From Aeromonas hydrophila subsp. hydrophila ATCC 7966 (GTDB lineage Bacteria > Pseudomonadota > Gammaproteobacteria > Enterobacterales > Aeromonadaceae), in assembly GCF_000014805.1 (NCBI RefSeq), contig NC_008570.1, forward strand, positions 1,617,001 through 1,681,000: a stretch of 64,000 nucleotides of DNA. Direction: 5' to 3'. The position numbers and the translations under genes were made by a program. The first letter of the stretch is position 1. Each line of letters opens with the position of its first letter. The notes beneath the pieces were generated by a model. That model was not told the origin of the DNA and searched no databases. It saw nothing but the letters and a program-made list of their open reading frames with translations. Shown here piece after piece: positions 28,289 to 35,271 of the stretch.

Positions 28289-29182
28289 ATGGCTTTTGCC
28301 ACGCTGGAAGAGTTGATCGGCAATACCCCCCTGCTGGCGCTGCGTCGCATCAATCCCCACCCCGGTGTCACCCTGCTGGTCAAGCTGGAGGGCAACAACC
28401 CGGCCGGCTCGGTCAAGGACAGGCCGGCGCTGAACCTCATCAAGTGCGCGGAGGCGAGTGGTCACTTAGCGCCTGGGGCCCGCCTCATCGAAGCCACCTC
28501 CGGCAACACCGGCATCGCGCTGGCCATGGTGGCGGCGGCGCGGGGCTACCGGATGCGGCTCGTCATGCCAAATACCATGAGCCAGGAGCGGCGCGATGCC
28601 ATGCAGGCCTATGGCGCCGAGCTGGTGCTGGTGGAGGGCGGCATGGAGGCTGCGCGCGACCTCGCCCTGGCGATGCAGGCGCGGGGCGAGGGGCTGGTAC
28701 TCGATCAGTTCAACAATCCGGCCAACCCGGATGCCCATTACCTCTCCACCGGCCCCGAGATCTGGCGCCAGAGCGAGGGGGCGGTCACTCACTTCGTCTC
28801 GGCCATGGGCACCACGGGCACCATCATGGGGGTCTCCCGCTACCTCAAAGAGCAGAACCCGGCGGTGCAGGTGATCGGCCTGCAACCGGCCGAGGGGAGC
28901 CAGATCCCGGGGATCCGGTGCTGGCCTGCGGCCTATTTGCCGGCCATTTTCGAGCCTGCCCGGGTCGATCGGGTGCTGGACGTGACCCAGCAGGAGGCGC
29001 TCGCCATGATGCGCCGGCTGGCGCGGGAGGAGGGGATCTGCTGCGGGGTCAGCTCGGGGGGCGCCGTGGCCGGCGCGCTGCGGGTGGCGGCAGAGATCAA
29101 ACAGGGAGTGGTGGTGGCCATCATCTGCGATCGGGGAGATCGCTACCTCTCCACCGGGGTGTTTAGCGACGAGCAAGGCTGA
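28289..29182 (+). CDS. cysM: Cysteine synthase B (O-acetylserine sulfhydrylase B)
   Basis: 297 residues (E. coli CysM 303), a PLP enzyme making cysteine from O-acetylserine and sulfide or thiosulfate. The PLP lysine is in KLEGNNPAGSVKDRPALN. IEATSGNTGIALAM, NMSQERR-like NTMSQERRDAM, FVSAMGTTGTIMGVSRY and GVSSGGAVAGALRVA match CysM rather than CysK. An ATG four codons earlier (28277) sits too close to AAGG to be used, so 28289 is chosen. Confidence 0.94.
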   Translation: MAFATLEELIGNTPLLALRRINPHPGVTLLVKLEGNNPAGSVKDRPALNLIKCAEASGHLAPGARLIEATSGNTGIALAMVAAARGYRMRLVMPNTMSQERRDAMQAYGAELVLVEGGMEAARDLALAMQARGEGLVLDQFNNPANPDAHYLSTGPEIWRQSEGAVTHFVSAMGTTGTIMGVSRYLKEQNPAVQVIGLQPAEGSQIPGIRCWPAAYLPAIFEPARVDRVLDVTQQEALAMMRRLAREEGICCGVSSGGAVAGALRVAAEIKQGVVVAIICDRGDRYLSTGVFSDEQG

Positions 29183-29347
29183 GTGCTTGCGTCAGCGTGA
29201 TGATTAACGTGATATGTATCAACAGCTTGCTGATACATTGCACTGTGTACCCCTTGTAACAATCAACACCGTTGGCAGGGTTGATTCCATTTGCCTCCTG
29301 TTTGACACTCGGCGCCCTTGGTTGACCGATGCAAACAGGAGCGTCCC

Positions 29348-29629
29348 ATGATCTTGCCTTCCTCTCTTCGTCTTTCTCTGTTTGGCCTGTGTCTGGCCAC
29401 GGCGGGTTGTACCGTCGAACCCTATGCCTATCAGTGCGGCGACAAGCAGTGCTCGGTGATTGATCACCAGGGGCAGAAACACGAGCGGCCGCTGGACGAG
29501 GTAAAACCCGTCTGGGAGCGCAAGCAGGAGCGGGAAGAGGCCGTGCGCCGCAACAAGGAGTCCATCTGGCGCGAAAAAGCGCCCGAAGATCGCGGCAACT
29601 ACGGCGCTGGCGCCACCATCAGCTGGTAA
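29348..29629 (+). CDS. Small lipoprotein of unknown function
   Basis: 93 residues with a type II signal peptide. The lipobox ends in LATAGC, so lipidation is expected at C21. The mature part is short and charged (ERKQEREEAVRRNKESIWREKAP). The next two cysteines (QCGDKQC) could pair. I know no function. It is monocistronic. Confidence 0.75.
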   Translation: MILPSSLRLSLFGLCLATAGCTVEPYAYQCGDKQCSVIDHQGQKHERPLDEVKPVWERKQEREEAVRRNKESIWREKAPEDRGNYGAGATISW

Positions 29630-29632
29630 CAG

Positions 29633-29655
29633 GAGGCCCCGCGATGCGGGGCCTC
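29633..29655. terminator. Terminator between lipoprotein gene and alcohol dehydrogenase
   Basis: 10-bp stem GAGGCCCCGC / GCGGGGCCTC with a 3-nt loop, between convergent genes. The T-runs are weak on both sides. Confidence 0.65.
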
Positions 29656-29662
29656 TGTCTGA

Positions 29663-30847
29663 TTACTCCCAGGCCAGCTCGAGCAGGCCGAGCAGCTGGG
29701 TGCGGTCGGCATCCTTGCGGTTGTAGAGCAGGGCGCCGTCGTTGATGGCGAGATCGCGGATCTCGGGCAGCAGCGCCTTGTCGGTGACGCCGGCCTCGCG
29801 CAGGGTGCGCGGCAGCTTCACCGCCTGCCACAGGGTATCGCGCAGCGCCTGCAGCGCCTCGATGGCGGCCTGGGGCCGCGCGGCGGCCGGGGTTGCGGCA
29901 AAGCGCTCGGCCCCCACCAGCGGCAGCAGCAGGCGGGCCAGCTCGGGATCGATGCCCGGCCGGTTGTAGTCGAGCACGGTGGGCAGGAAGAGGTTCATGC
30001 ACAGGCCGTGGGGCAGGTGGCAGCGGGCCCCCAGGCTGTGGCCGAGGGCGTGTACCAGCCCTACCATAGAGTTGGAGAAAGCCATGCCCGCCAGGGTGGA
30101 ACCTTCCGCCAGCTGCAGCCGCAGCCGCTTGTCCTGCGGGTTGCTCAGTACCTGGGGCAGAGCGTTGGCGATCTTCTCCACCGCCATCAGCGCCAGGGCG
30201 TCGCTGACCGGGTTCTTGGCATTGCCGATGAAGGCCTCGATGGCGTGGGTCATGGCATCCATGGCGGTGGCGGCAGTGATGTTGAGCGGCAGCCCCTGGG
30301 TGAGGCGCGGATCCAGCACCGCCAGCTGGGGCAGCAGGAAGGGGGAGGTAAAGGGCACCTTGCGCCCGCTCGCCTCGTCCTTGATCACCGCCACCAGGGT
30401 CACTTCCGAGCCGGTGCCCGCCGTGGTGGGCACCACCGCCAGCGGTTGCAGCGGCCGGGTCAGGCAGCCGGCGCCGGCGTAATCCAGCAGCCGCGTCCCC
30501 CCCATGGAGGCGAGAATGTTGACCGCCTTGGCGGTGTCGATGACGGAACCGCCGCCCAGTGCCACCAGGCTGTCACAGCCGAGCTCCCGGTAACGGGCCG
30601 CAATCCGCTCCACCACGGCGGTGGAGGAGTCGGCCGGGATCTCGTCCCAGATGGCGGCCACCGGCAGCTCCCCTTCGGCCAGCACCCCGGCCAGCAGGGT
30701 GGCGAGGCCGGTGCCGCTGACCCCCTTGTCGGTGAGCAGCAGCGGCTTGCGCGCCCCCAATCCAGCCAGTTCGCCGGCCAGTTGCTCCAGCGCCTGCTCG
30801 CCCGCCATCAGTTTGACCGGGCAGAAAAAATCGTAATAGCGACTCAT
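29663..30847 (-). CDS. Iron-containing alcohol dehydrogenase
   Basis: 394 residues from ATG 30845-30847. It has the group III ADH pattern: NAD(P) binding in LVALGGGSVIDTAKAV, VPTTAGTGSEVT, and metal-binding aspartate/histidines in AMDAMTHAIEAFIG and GLVHALGHSLGARCHLPHGL. A second ATG at 30856 is too close to AGAGG to be used. It is the last gene of the aldehyde dehydrogenase-tetR operon, so it probably oxidises or reduces the partner alcohol of the same aldehyde. The substrate is unknown. Confidence 0.9.
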   Translation of the reverse strand: MSRYYDFFCPVKLMAGEQALEQLAGELAGLGARKPLLLTDKGVSGTGLATLLAGVLAEGELPVAAIWDEIPADSSTAVVERIAARYRELGCDSLVALGGGSVIDTAKAVNILASMGGTRLLDYAGAGCLTRPLQPLAVVPTTAGTGSEVTLVAVIKDEASGRKVPFTSPFLLPQLAVLDPRLTQGLPLNITAATAMDAMTHAIEAFIGNAKNPVSDALALMAVEKIANALPQVLSNPQDKRLRLQLAEGSTLAGMAFSNSMVGLVHALGHSLGARCHLPHGLCMNLFLPTVLDYNRPGIDPELARLLLPLVGAERFAATPAAARPQAAIEALQALRDTLWQAVKLPRTLREAGVTDKALLPEIRDLAINDGALLYNRKDADRTQLLGLLELAWE

Positions 30848-30864
30848 GGTGCTCATCCTCTCGT

Positions 30865-31380
30865 TCAGCCGGTCAACAGACCCAGGTATATGTGGCAGGC
30901 CCGGCTCAGCTTGTGGCGTGGGCTCGGATAGTGGCGCAGCAGTGGCCGCGCGATGAAGGCCGGCAGGATCAGCGCCTGCAGCTGCTCCAGGGCCCGCACC
31001 AGGTGCATGGCGACGGTGAGATCCCCCTCCACCAGCAGGCGGTTCTCGCTGAACGCCTGATTGACCCCGAGCCGAAAGCTAAGGGCGCGAAAGGCGATGG
31101 CGGAATGCTTGAAGCGCACCCGCAGCGGATGCAGCCCGCCGGTGTCGGGCGCGGGGCCGCTCTGCCAGCGCCCAGCCGCCTTGTGAATGGTCAGGCCGTG
31201 GGTCATGCCGCTCACCTCCAGCCGGATGGTGAGCCCGTCCGGCAGGGGGGCGAGCTCCTGGCGCACCGCCTCGTCGATGCGGGCGGCGCGGCACAGGGTG
31301 CGGCCGATGATCCAGAGCAGGCTGCTGATCCACAGGCGACGACCCAGCGCCGCCAGAGTATCAAGGTGTCGGTTGTGCAT
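30865..31380 (-). CDS. SCP2-like lipid-binding domain protein
   Basis: 171 residues, starting at ATG 31378-31380 with GGGAG upstream. The segment with LEVSGMTHGLTIHKAAGRW, then SAIAFRALSFRLGVNQAF and NRLLVEGDLTVAMHLVRAL, looks like the SCP2 sterol-transfer fold, which binds lipids in a hydrophobic cavity. This is a weak family call from pattern alone. It overlaps tetR by 20 nt and precedes the alcohol dehydrogenase by 17 nt, so it belongs to the operon. A lipid or hydrophobic alcohol carrier role is inferred. Confidence 0.65.
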   Translation of the reverse strand: MHNRHLDTLAALGRRLWISSLLWIIGRTLCRAARIDEAVRQELAPLPDGLTIRLEVSGMTHGLTIHKAAGRWQSGPAPDTGGLHPLRVRFKHSAIAFRALSFRLGVNQAFSENRLLVEGDLTVAMHLVRALEQLQALILPAFIARPLLRHYPSPRHKLSRACHIYLGLLTG

Positions 31381-31963
31381 AAGCGTGAACTCCCGAGATG
31401 GCGGACCAGAACAGGGCGAAGGCGCTGGCTTGCCAGTGGCCGTCCCGTCCCAGTTCAGGTTGGTCGACAAACAGCGAGGCGCAGGCCAGGAACTGGCCCT
31501 GGCACACCTCCAGCATCAGGGCCGGTGGAGCTTGCATCAATTCGCCGCTGGCCTGGCCCTGGGCCAGCAGGCGGGGTAGAAAACGCAGGGTGTCGCTCAG
31601 GATCTGGCTGCGCAGCGGGCGAGCCAGCAGGGGGGAGTGAAAGAAGCCCAGCACGAACTTGAGCTCGTGGGGGTGGGCCTGCATCCAGGCCATCGCCTGG
31701 CTCCAGTAGTGGCGTGCCTGCTCCTTGAGGGGCAGGGCGGCGTCGGCCTCGGTGATGGCGGCGCCAAGGCGCAGCTTGATGTCCTGGTAGAGGCTCTGGA
31801 TCAGCACCTCCTTGCTGGGAAAGTGGTGAAACAGGGTGCCGTTGGCCACCCCGGCTGCCTTGGCGATGCGGGCGGTGGCGGCGCCCTGCAAGCCATCTTC
31901 GGCGCAGAGGGCAAGGGCGGCATCCAGGATCTGGCGGCGCTTGTCGGTCACGGGTGTGTTCAT
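31361..31963 (-). CDS. TetR/AcrR family transcriptional regulator
   Basis: 200 residues. The N-terminal helix-turn-helix is typical (RRQILDAALALCAEDGLQGA, TARIAKAAGVANGTLFHHFPSKEVLI). The C-terminal ligand domain is helical. It is the second gene of the four-gene operon, 10 nt after the aldehyde dehydrogenase. The palindrome at 33425-33444 over the operon start is its likely operator, implying autorepression relieved by a hydrophobic ligand such as an aldehyde. Confidence 0.93.
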   Translation of the reverse strand: MNTPVTDKRRQILDAALALCAEDGLQGAATARIAKAAGVANGTLFHHFPSKEVLIQSLYQDIKLRLGAAITEADAALPLKEQARHYWSQAMAWMQAHPHELKFVLGFFHSPLLARPLRSQILSDTLRFLPRLLAQGQASGELMQAPPALMLEVCQGQFLACASLFVDQPELGRDGHWQASAFALFWSAISGVHAYAQPTP

Positions 31964-31973
31964 GCTGGTCTCG

Positions 31974-33404
31974 TCAGCGCAAAAACAGGGCCATCATCAG
32001 CCGCTGGTGCCAGCGCCGATAGGGAGGGTGCACCATGGTGCCGGTGCTGAAGCGTCCCCGGCTCAGCACGGTCTTGGCCTTGGAGAAGGTGAGAAACCCC
32101 TCGTGGCCGTGGTAGTGACCCATGCCGGAGGCACCGATGCCGCCAAAGGGCACGTCGTCGGCCGCCACCTGGAACAGGCTGTCGTTGATGGCCATGCCGC
32201 CGGAGTGGGTCTCCCGGATCACCTTGTGCTGCAGGGCGGGGTCCAGGCTCATCAGGTAGAAGGCGAGCGGGCGGGGCCGCGCGGCTATGTAGGCGAGCGC
32301 CTCGTCCAGCGAGTCATAGGGCACGATCGGCAGCAGCGGGCCGAAAATCTCCTGCTGCATCAGCTGGCAGTGGTTCGGCACTTCGGTCAGCAGATGGGGC
32401 AGCAGGCGATGGGCGCCATCGTCCCGGGCCGGGCTGCCACAGGGATGTATCTGGGCGCCAGCCCGCTCGGCTTCAGCCAGCCAGCTGGTGAGCCGTTCAT
32501 ACTGGCGGCCATTGATGATGGAGCCGTAATCCGCGCTGGCCAGCCCCTGGGGATAGAGGCGGGCGAAGTGATCGCGATAGGCCTCGACAAAGGCCTGCTC
32601 CTGACCGCGCGGCAGCAGCACATAGTCGGGGGCGACGCAGATCTGGCCGGCATTGAGGCTCTTGCCGAAGATCATCCGCTCCACCGCCAGCGCCAATGGC
32701 ATGTCGGGGGCGATGAGGCAGGGGCTCTTGCCGCCGAGCTCCAGGGTGAGCGGGGTGAGCTGGGGGGCCGCCGCGGCCATCACCAGCCGGCCCACGGCGG
32801 TGGAGCCGGTAAACAGCAGGTGGTCGAAGGGCAGGGCGCTGAAGGCGGCCGCCACCTGGGCGTCACCTTCAATCACCATTACCTGGCGCTCGTCGAAGAC
32901 GCCGTCCAGCAGCTCGCGCAGCACCCGGTTGGTGTGGGGGGTGAATTCGGAGAGCTTCAGCATGGCGCGGTTGCCGGCGGCGATGGCGCTGATGAGGGGG
33001 CCGAGGCTCAGCATCACCGGGAAGTTCCATGGCACTATGATGCCGACCACCCCGAGCGGCTGATAGAACACCTCCACCCGGGCCGGTGCCAGCAGCAGGC
33101 CGGTGTGGCGGCGGTGCGGGCGCATCCAGCGCTTGATCCGTTTCTGGGTGTAGTTGATCTGCATGACGCAGGGGAGGATGTCGGCAATCATGCTGTCGTA
33201 GTCGCTGCGCTGGCCATAGTCTTTGGCCAGGGCATCGCACAGCGGTTGCTTGTGGGCGATCAGGGCACGCTTGAGCTGGCTGAGATGGGCTCTGCGCTCG
33301 CTCAGACTCGGCATGGGATGTTGGTGACAGGCGTCTTTGAGTCTGGCCAGTCTGGCCGGGAGCGACAGCTTGTCGGTGGCCTCCTGCAACTGCATTGCTT
33401 CCAT
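31974..33404 (-). CDS. Coniferyl-aldehyde dehydrogenase-type aldehyde dehydrogenase
   Basis: 476 residues, NAD(P)-dependent aldehyde dehydrogenase of the class lacking the long N-terminus, resembling coniferyl and fatty aldehyde dehydrogenases. Visible: VVGIIVPWNFPVMLSLGPL, FTGSTAVGRLVMAAAA, LELGGKSPCLIA (catalytic Glu), the nucleophile cysteine in NAGQICVAPDYVLLP, and QQEIFGPLLPIVPYDS. It heads the operon with tetR, the SCP2-like gene and the alcohol dehydrogenase. Confidence 0.92.
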   Translation of the reverse strand: MEAMQLQEATDKLSLPARLARLKDACHQHPMPSLSERRAHLSQLKRALIAHKQPLCDALAKDYGQRSDYDSMIADILPCVMQINYTQKRIKRWMRPHRRHTGLLLAPARVEVFYQPLGVVGIIVPWNFPVMLSLGPLISAIAAGNRAMLKLSEFTPHTNRVLRELLDGVFDERQVMVIEGDAQVAAAFSALPFDHLLFTGSTAVGRLVMAAAAPQLTPLTLELGGKSPCLIAPDMPLALAVERMIFGKSLNAGQICVAPDYVLLPRGQEQAFVEAYRDHFARLYPQGLASADYGSIINGRQYERLTSWLAEAERAGAQIHPCGSPARDDGAHRLLPHLLTEVPNHCQLMQQEIFGPLLPIVPYDSLDEALAYIAARPRPLAFYLMSLDPALQHKVIRETHSGGMAINDSLFQVAADDVPFGGIGASGMGHYHGHEGFLTFSKAKTVLSRGRFSTGTMVHPPYRRWHQRLMMALFLR

Positions 33405-33424
33405 GGCATACCCCGCTGGTTAGG

Positions 33425-33444
33425 GACCGACTGATTGGTCGGTC
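33425..33444. promoter_or_regulatory. TetR-type operator
   Basis: GACCGACTGATTGGTCGGTC carries two inverted 7-base arms (GACCGAC / GTCGGTC), of the kind bound by TetR regulators. It lies between the -10 box and the start codon of the operon, where a bound repressor would block transcription. Confidence 0.7.
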
Positions 33445-33446
33445 TA

Positions 33447-33475
33447 AATCTAGCGTCTTGTTAACTGGCTGTAAA
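33447..33475 (-). promoter_or_regulatory. Promoter of the aldehyde/alcohol dehydrogenase operon
   Basis: On the minus strand, -35 TTTACA (33475-33470), a 17-bp spacer and -10 TAGATT (33452-33447), followed directly by the palindromic operator. Confidence 0.7.
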
Positions 33476-33615
33476 GTTTTGCCCGTTGGCTTAGGATGGG
33501 GCGCGGATGACTCACCCGGCGACTGTGCTGGCCTCCACACTTTCGTGGATTTGGGGTTGGTGAATTATCCAATAAGGGGTAGTTTTTGGCTATCAACCGA
33601 CAAGGAGAGAGTGTT

Positions 33616-33909
33616 ATGACCAGGGAACTGAACAGCTTGTTGGCCCGCCTGGAAGATGTGGTCGAGCGGATGCCGGATTGCTTCAACACCTATGAATTTG
33701 CCCAGAAGCTGGCGCTGCAGCATCAGCGCGAGTTTTTTGCCGCGGGTCACTCCCTGGCCGAACAGGAGGGGCGCCTGCTGCGGGTGCTGCACGAGAAGAT
33801 TGCCGAGGCCCTGGCTGGCAGCGACAAGGTGATAGAAGGGGCGCTGTTGCCCTGCGTGACTCCCTGGGGCGAGCGGGCCACCTCGCCGCGCTGGCACCGC
33901 AAGCACTGA
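33616..33909 (+). CDS. Conserved small hypothetical protein
   Basis: 97 residues, soluble, mostly helical (MTRELNSLLARLEDVVERMP, LALQHQREFFAAGHSLAEQE). AAGGAGAG stands before the ATG, a strong site. No motif is recognised. It is alone, ends before a strong bidirectional terminator and faces the NlpC lipoprotein gene. Confidence 0.75.
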   Translation: MTRELNSLLARLEDVVERMPDCFNTYEFAQKLALQHQREFFAAGHSLAEQEGRLLRVLHEKIAEALAGSDKVIEGALLPCVTPWGERATSPRWHRKH

Positions 33910-33927
33910 GCCATCCGTTGAATCAAC

Positions 33928-33960
33928 AACAACAGGGCCCGTCGCGGGCCCTGTTGTTTT
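33928..33960. terminator. Bidirectional terminator
   Basis: 14-bp stem AACAACAGGGCCCG / CGGGCCCTGTTGTT with a 3-nt loop and T-run, between convergent genes. Confidence 0.85.
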
Positions 33961-33967
33961 ATGGCGG

Positions 33968-34417
33968 TCACTGGGTGAGGCGGCGCGCCTGCCAGTAACG
34001 GCTGTTCCAGTAGACGTTGTCGAGGCGCGAGCGGATCACCCCCTTGCTGGTGGAGGCGTGGATAAACTCCCCGCCGCCGGTGTAGACACCGACGTGGTAT
34101 TGCTGCCAGCCGGTCTTGAAGAAAACTAGATCGCCGTGCTGCAGCCGGTAGCGATCGACCGGCCGGCCCAGGTTGGCCTGGGATTCAGTGGTTCTGGGCA
34201 GGTTGAAACCCATCACCTGCTGGTAGGCGAGCTGGGTGAAGGCGGAGCAGTCGAGGCCGGCCCGATCCGAGCCGCCCATGCGATAGGGCACGCCGCGCCA
34301 CTGCTGATAGAATCCTTCAAAGGCGCTGCTCTGCTGGCGTGGCGGGGCAGGCTCGGGTGTGCTGGAACAGGCGGCCAGCAACAGGGCCAGCAGGGGTAGC
34401 AGCCATTTGCAATCCAT
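33968..34417 (-). CDS. NlpC/P60 family lipoprotein, peptidoglycan endopeptidase
   Basis: 149 residues with lipobox LLAAC (C17). The NlpC/P60 domain covers about 33-145: catalytic cysteine C57 in GLDCSAFTQLAYQQV, and histidines in YHVGVYTGGGEFIHAS. Such enzymes cut D-glutamyl-diaminopimelate links in stem peptides. AAGGAG precedes the ATG. It resembles E. coli Spr/NlpC, with no extra domains. Confidence 0.92.
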   Translation of the reverse strand: MDCKWLLPLLALLLAACSSTPEPAPPRQQSSAFEGFYQQWRGVPYRMGGSDRAGLDCSAFTQLAYQQVMGFNLPRTTESQANLGRPVDRYRLQHGDLVFFKTGWQQYHVGVYTGGGEFIHASTSKGVIRSRLDNVYWNSRYWQARRLTQ

Positions 34418-34660
34418 GGGGGCTCCTTCGAGACGACAACGTCTCCATCATAAACGGGGTTCGGGGCTCGAACATAGCCTTGCTTGCAAGAAACAGCCTC
34501 TGGCTACCCCAAAAGAGGCGAAAACGCAGAGGGTCATAATATTATTTGTATTCATTTGAATAATATTTGGCGATTATCTTGAATGAGTATTTCAATATTA
34601 AAGTAGTTATTCCAATCAGCCCGGTCATGAAATGATAATTAACCTTGTTGACGCCGCCCC

Positions 34661-34674
34661 GTGATCTGTGTCAC
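34661..34674. promoter_or_regulatory. CRP-like binding site
   Basis: GTGATCTGTGTCAC has both CRP half-sites (GTGA-N6-TCAC). It is about 600 bp from hlyA, so which gene it controls, if any, is unclear. Confidence 0.45.
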
Positions 34675-34716
34675 GTTCTGTCTCAGGGTTAATTCGTTAT
34701 GATGGTGCCATCAAAT

Positions 34717-34740
34717 AAATGGCAAGGGACCCCGCCATTT
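34717..34740 (-). terminator. Hairpin directly after the minus-strand gene upstream of hlyA
   Basis: AAATGGC (34717-34723) pairs with GCCATTT (34734-34740) and an inner GGG/CCC pair extends it. On the minus strand it follows the stop codon at once and is succeeded by ATTTATTT. Confidence 0.5.
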
Positions 34741-35232
34741 TCACCGCCAATATGATGGCAGCACCACAAGATATCTCTGGGTATATTCCCGCAACTGGTT
34801 CACATAATAATATTCGGCCAATGACTGGCGTCGGCTGACAATATCACCAGACAGAGGAGGGCCATCCCATGATATCCGGTCCATAGCAGTGAGTGTTCCC
34901 TCGCACCAGGAGGCCTGCGCTATCAGGCTGTCGCACCATCGTTCAGGCCGATGGGCGCTACCGCCAAGCCAACGGGCACAGTGCGAGATGCAAGGCGCAG
35001 TCAGGCGACCTTGAGGGAAGATTGCCGTCAGAGCGCGACTCCCGTGTAATAGCATCGGCGCATGCCGAATCATCCACCTTAGATCGTATCGCGATCCTTG
35101 TTCTGTCAACAATAAATGCATTCGCCGCCACGCTGTTAATTCACGGCGAGAATAATGAATGTCATGACAGGCAAGCAGAATAACGCCCGGAAATATAACC
35201 GTGAATAATATGGTTATGCCGTATTCGTTCAT
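34741..35232 (-). CDS. Hypothetical membrane-associated protein upstream of hlyA
   Basis: 163 residues. The N-terminus (GITILFTVIFPGVILLAC, about residues 5-22) is a single membrane segment, followed by basic, tryptophan-rich text. No family is recognised. There is no obvious ribosome binding site, and the start is only 39 nt from the hlyA start on the other strand, so the two promoters would have to overlap. A hairpin right after its stop supports a real gene. Confidence 0.5.
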   Translation of the reverse strand: MNEYGITILFTVIFPGVILLACHDIHYSRRELTAWRRMHLLLTEQGSRYDLRWMIRHAPMLLHGSRALTAIFPQGRLTAPCISHCARWLGGSAHRPERWCDSLIAQASWCEGTLTAMDRISWDGPPLSGDIVSRRQSLAEYYYVNQLREYTQRYLVVLPSYWR

Positions 35233-35271
35233 TGTTTAAATAGCTTGGCGTGATTCGACAAGGAGATAACA

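Larger units (their letters stand above)
34418..34740. other. AT-rich intergenic region with CRP-like site
   Basis: Unusually AT-rich for this chromosome. Apart from the CRP-like site and the hairpin listed separately, I see no gene. It lies between the 5' end of the NlpC gene and the 3' end of the minus-strand gene at 34741-35232. Confidence 0.5.

Noticed and set aside
34418..34740. tRNA or small RNA gene
   Set aside because: No T-loop, cloverleaf or CCA end could be made, and no terminator-flanked RNA on either strand apart from the hairpin listed.
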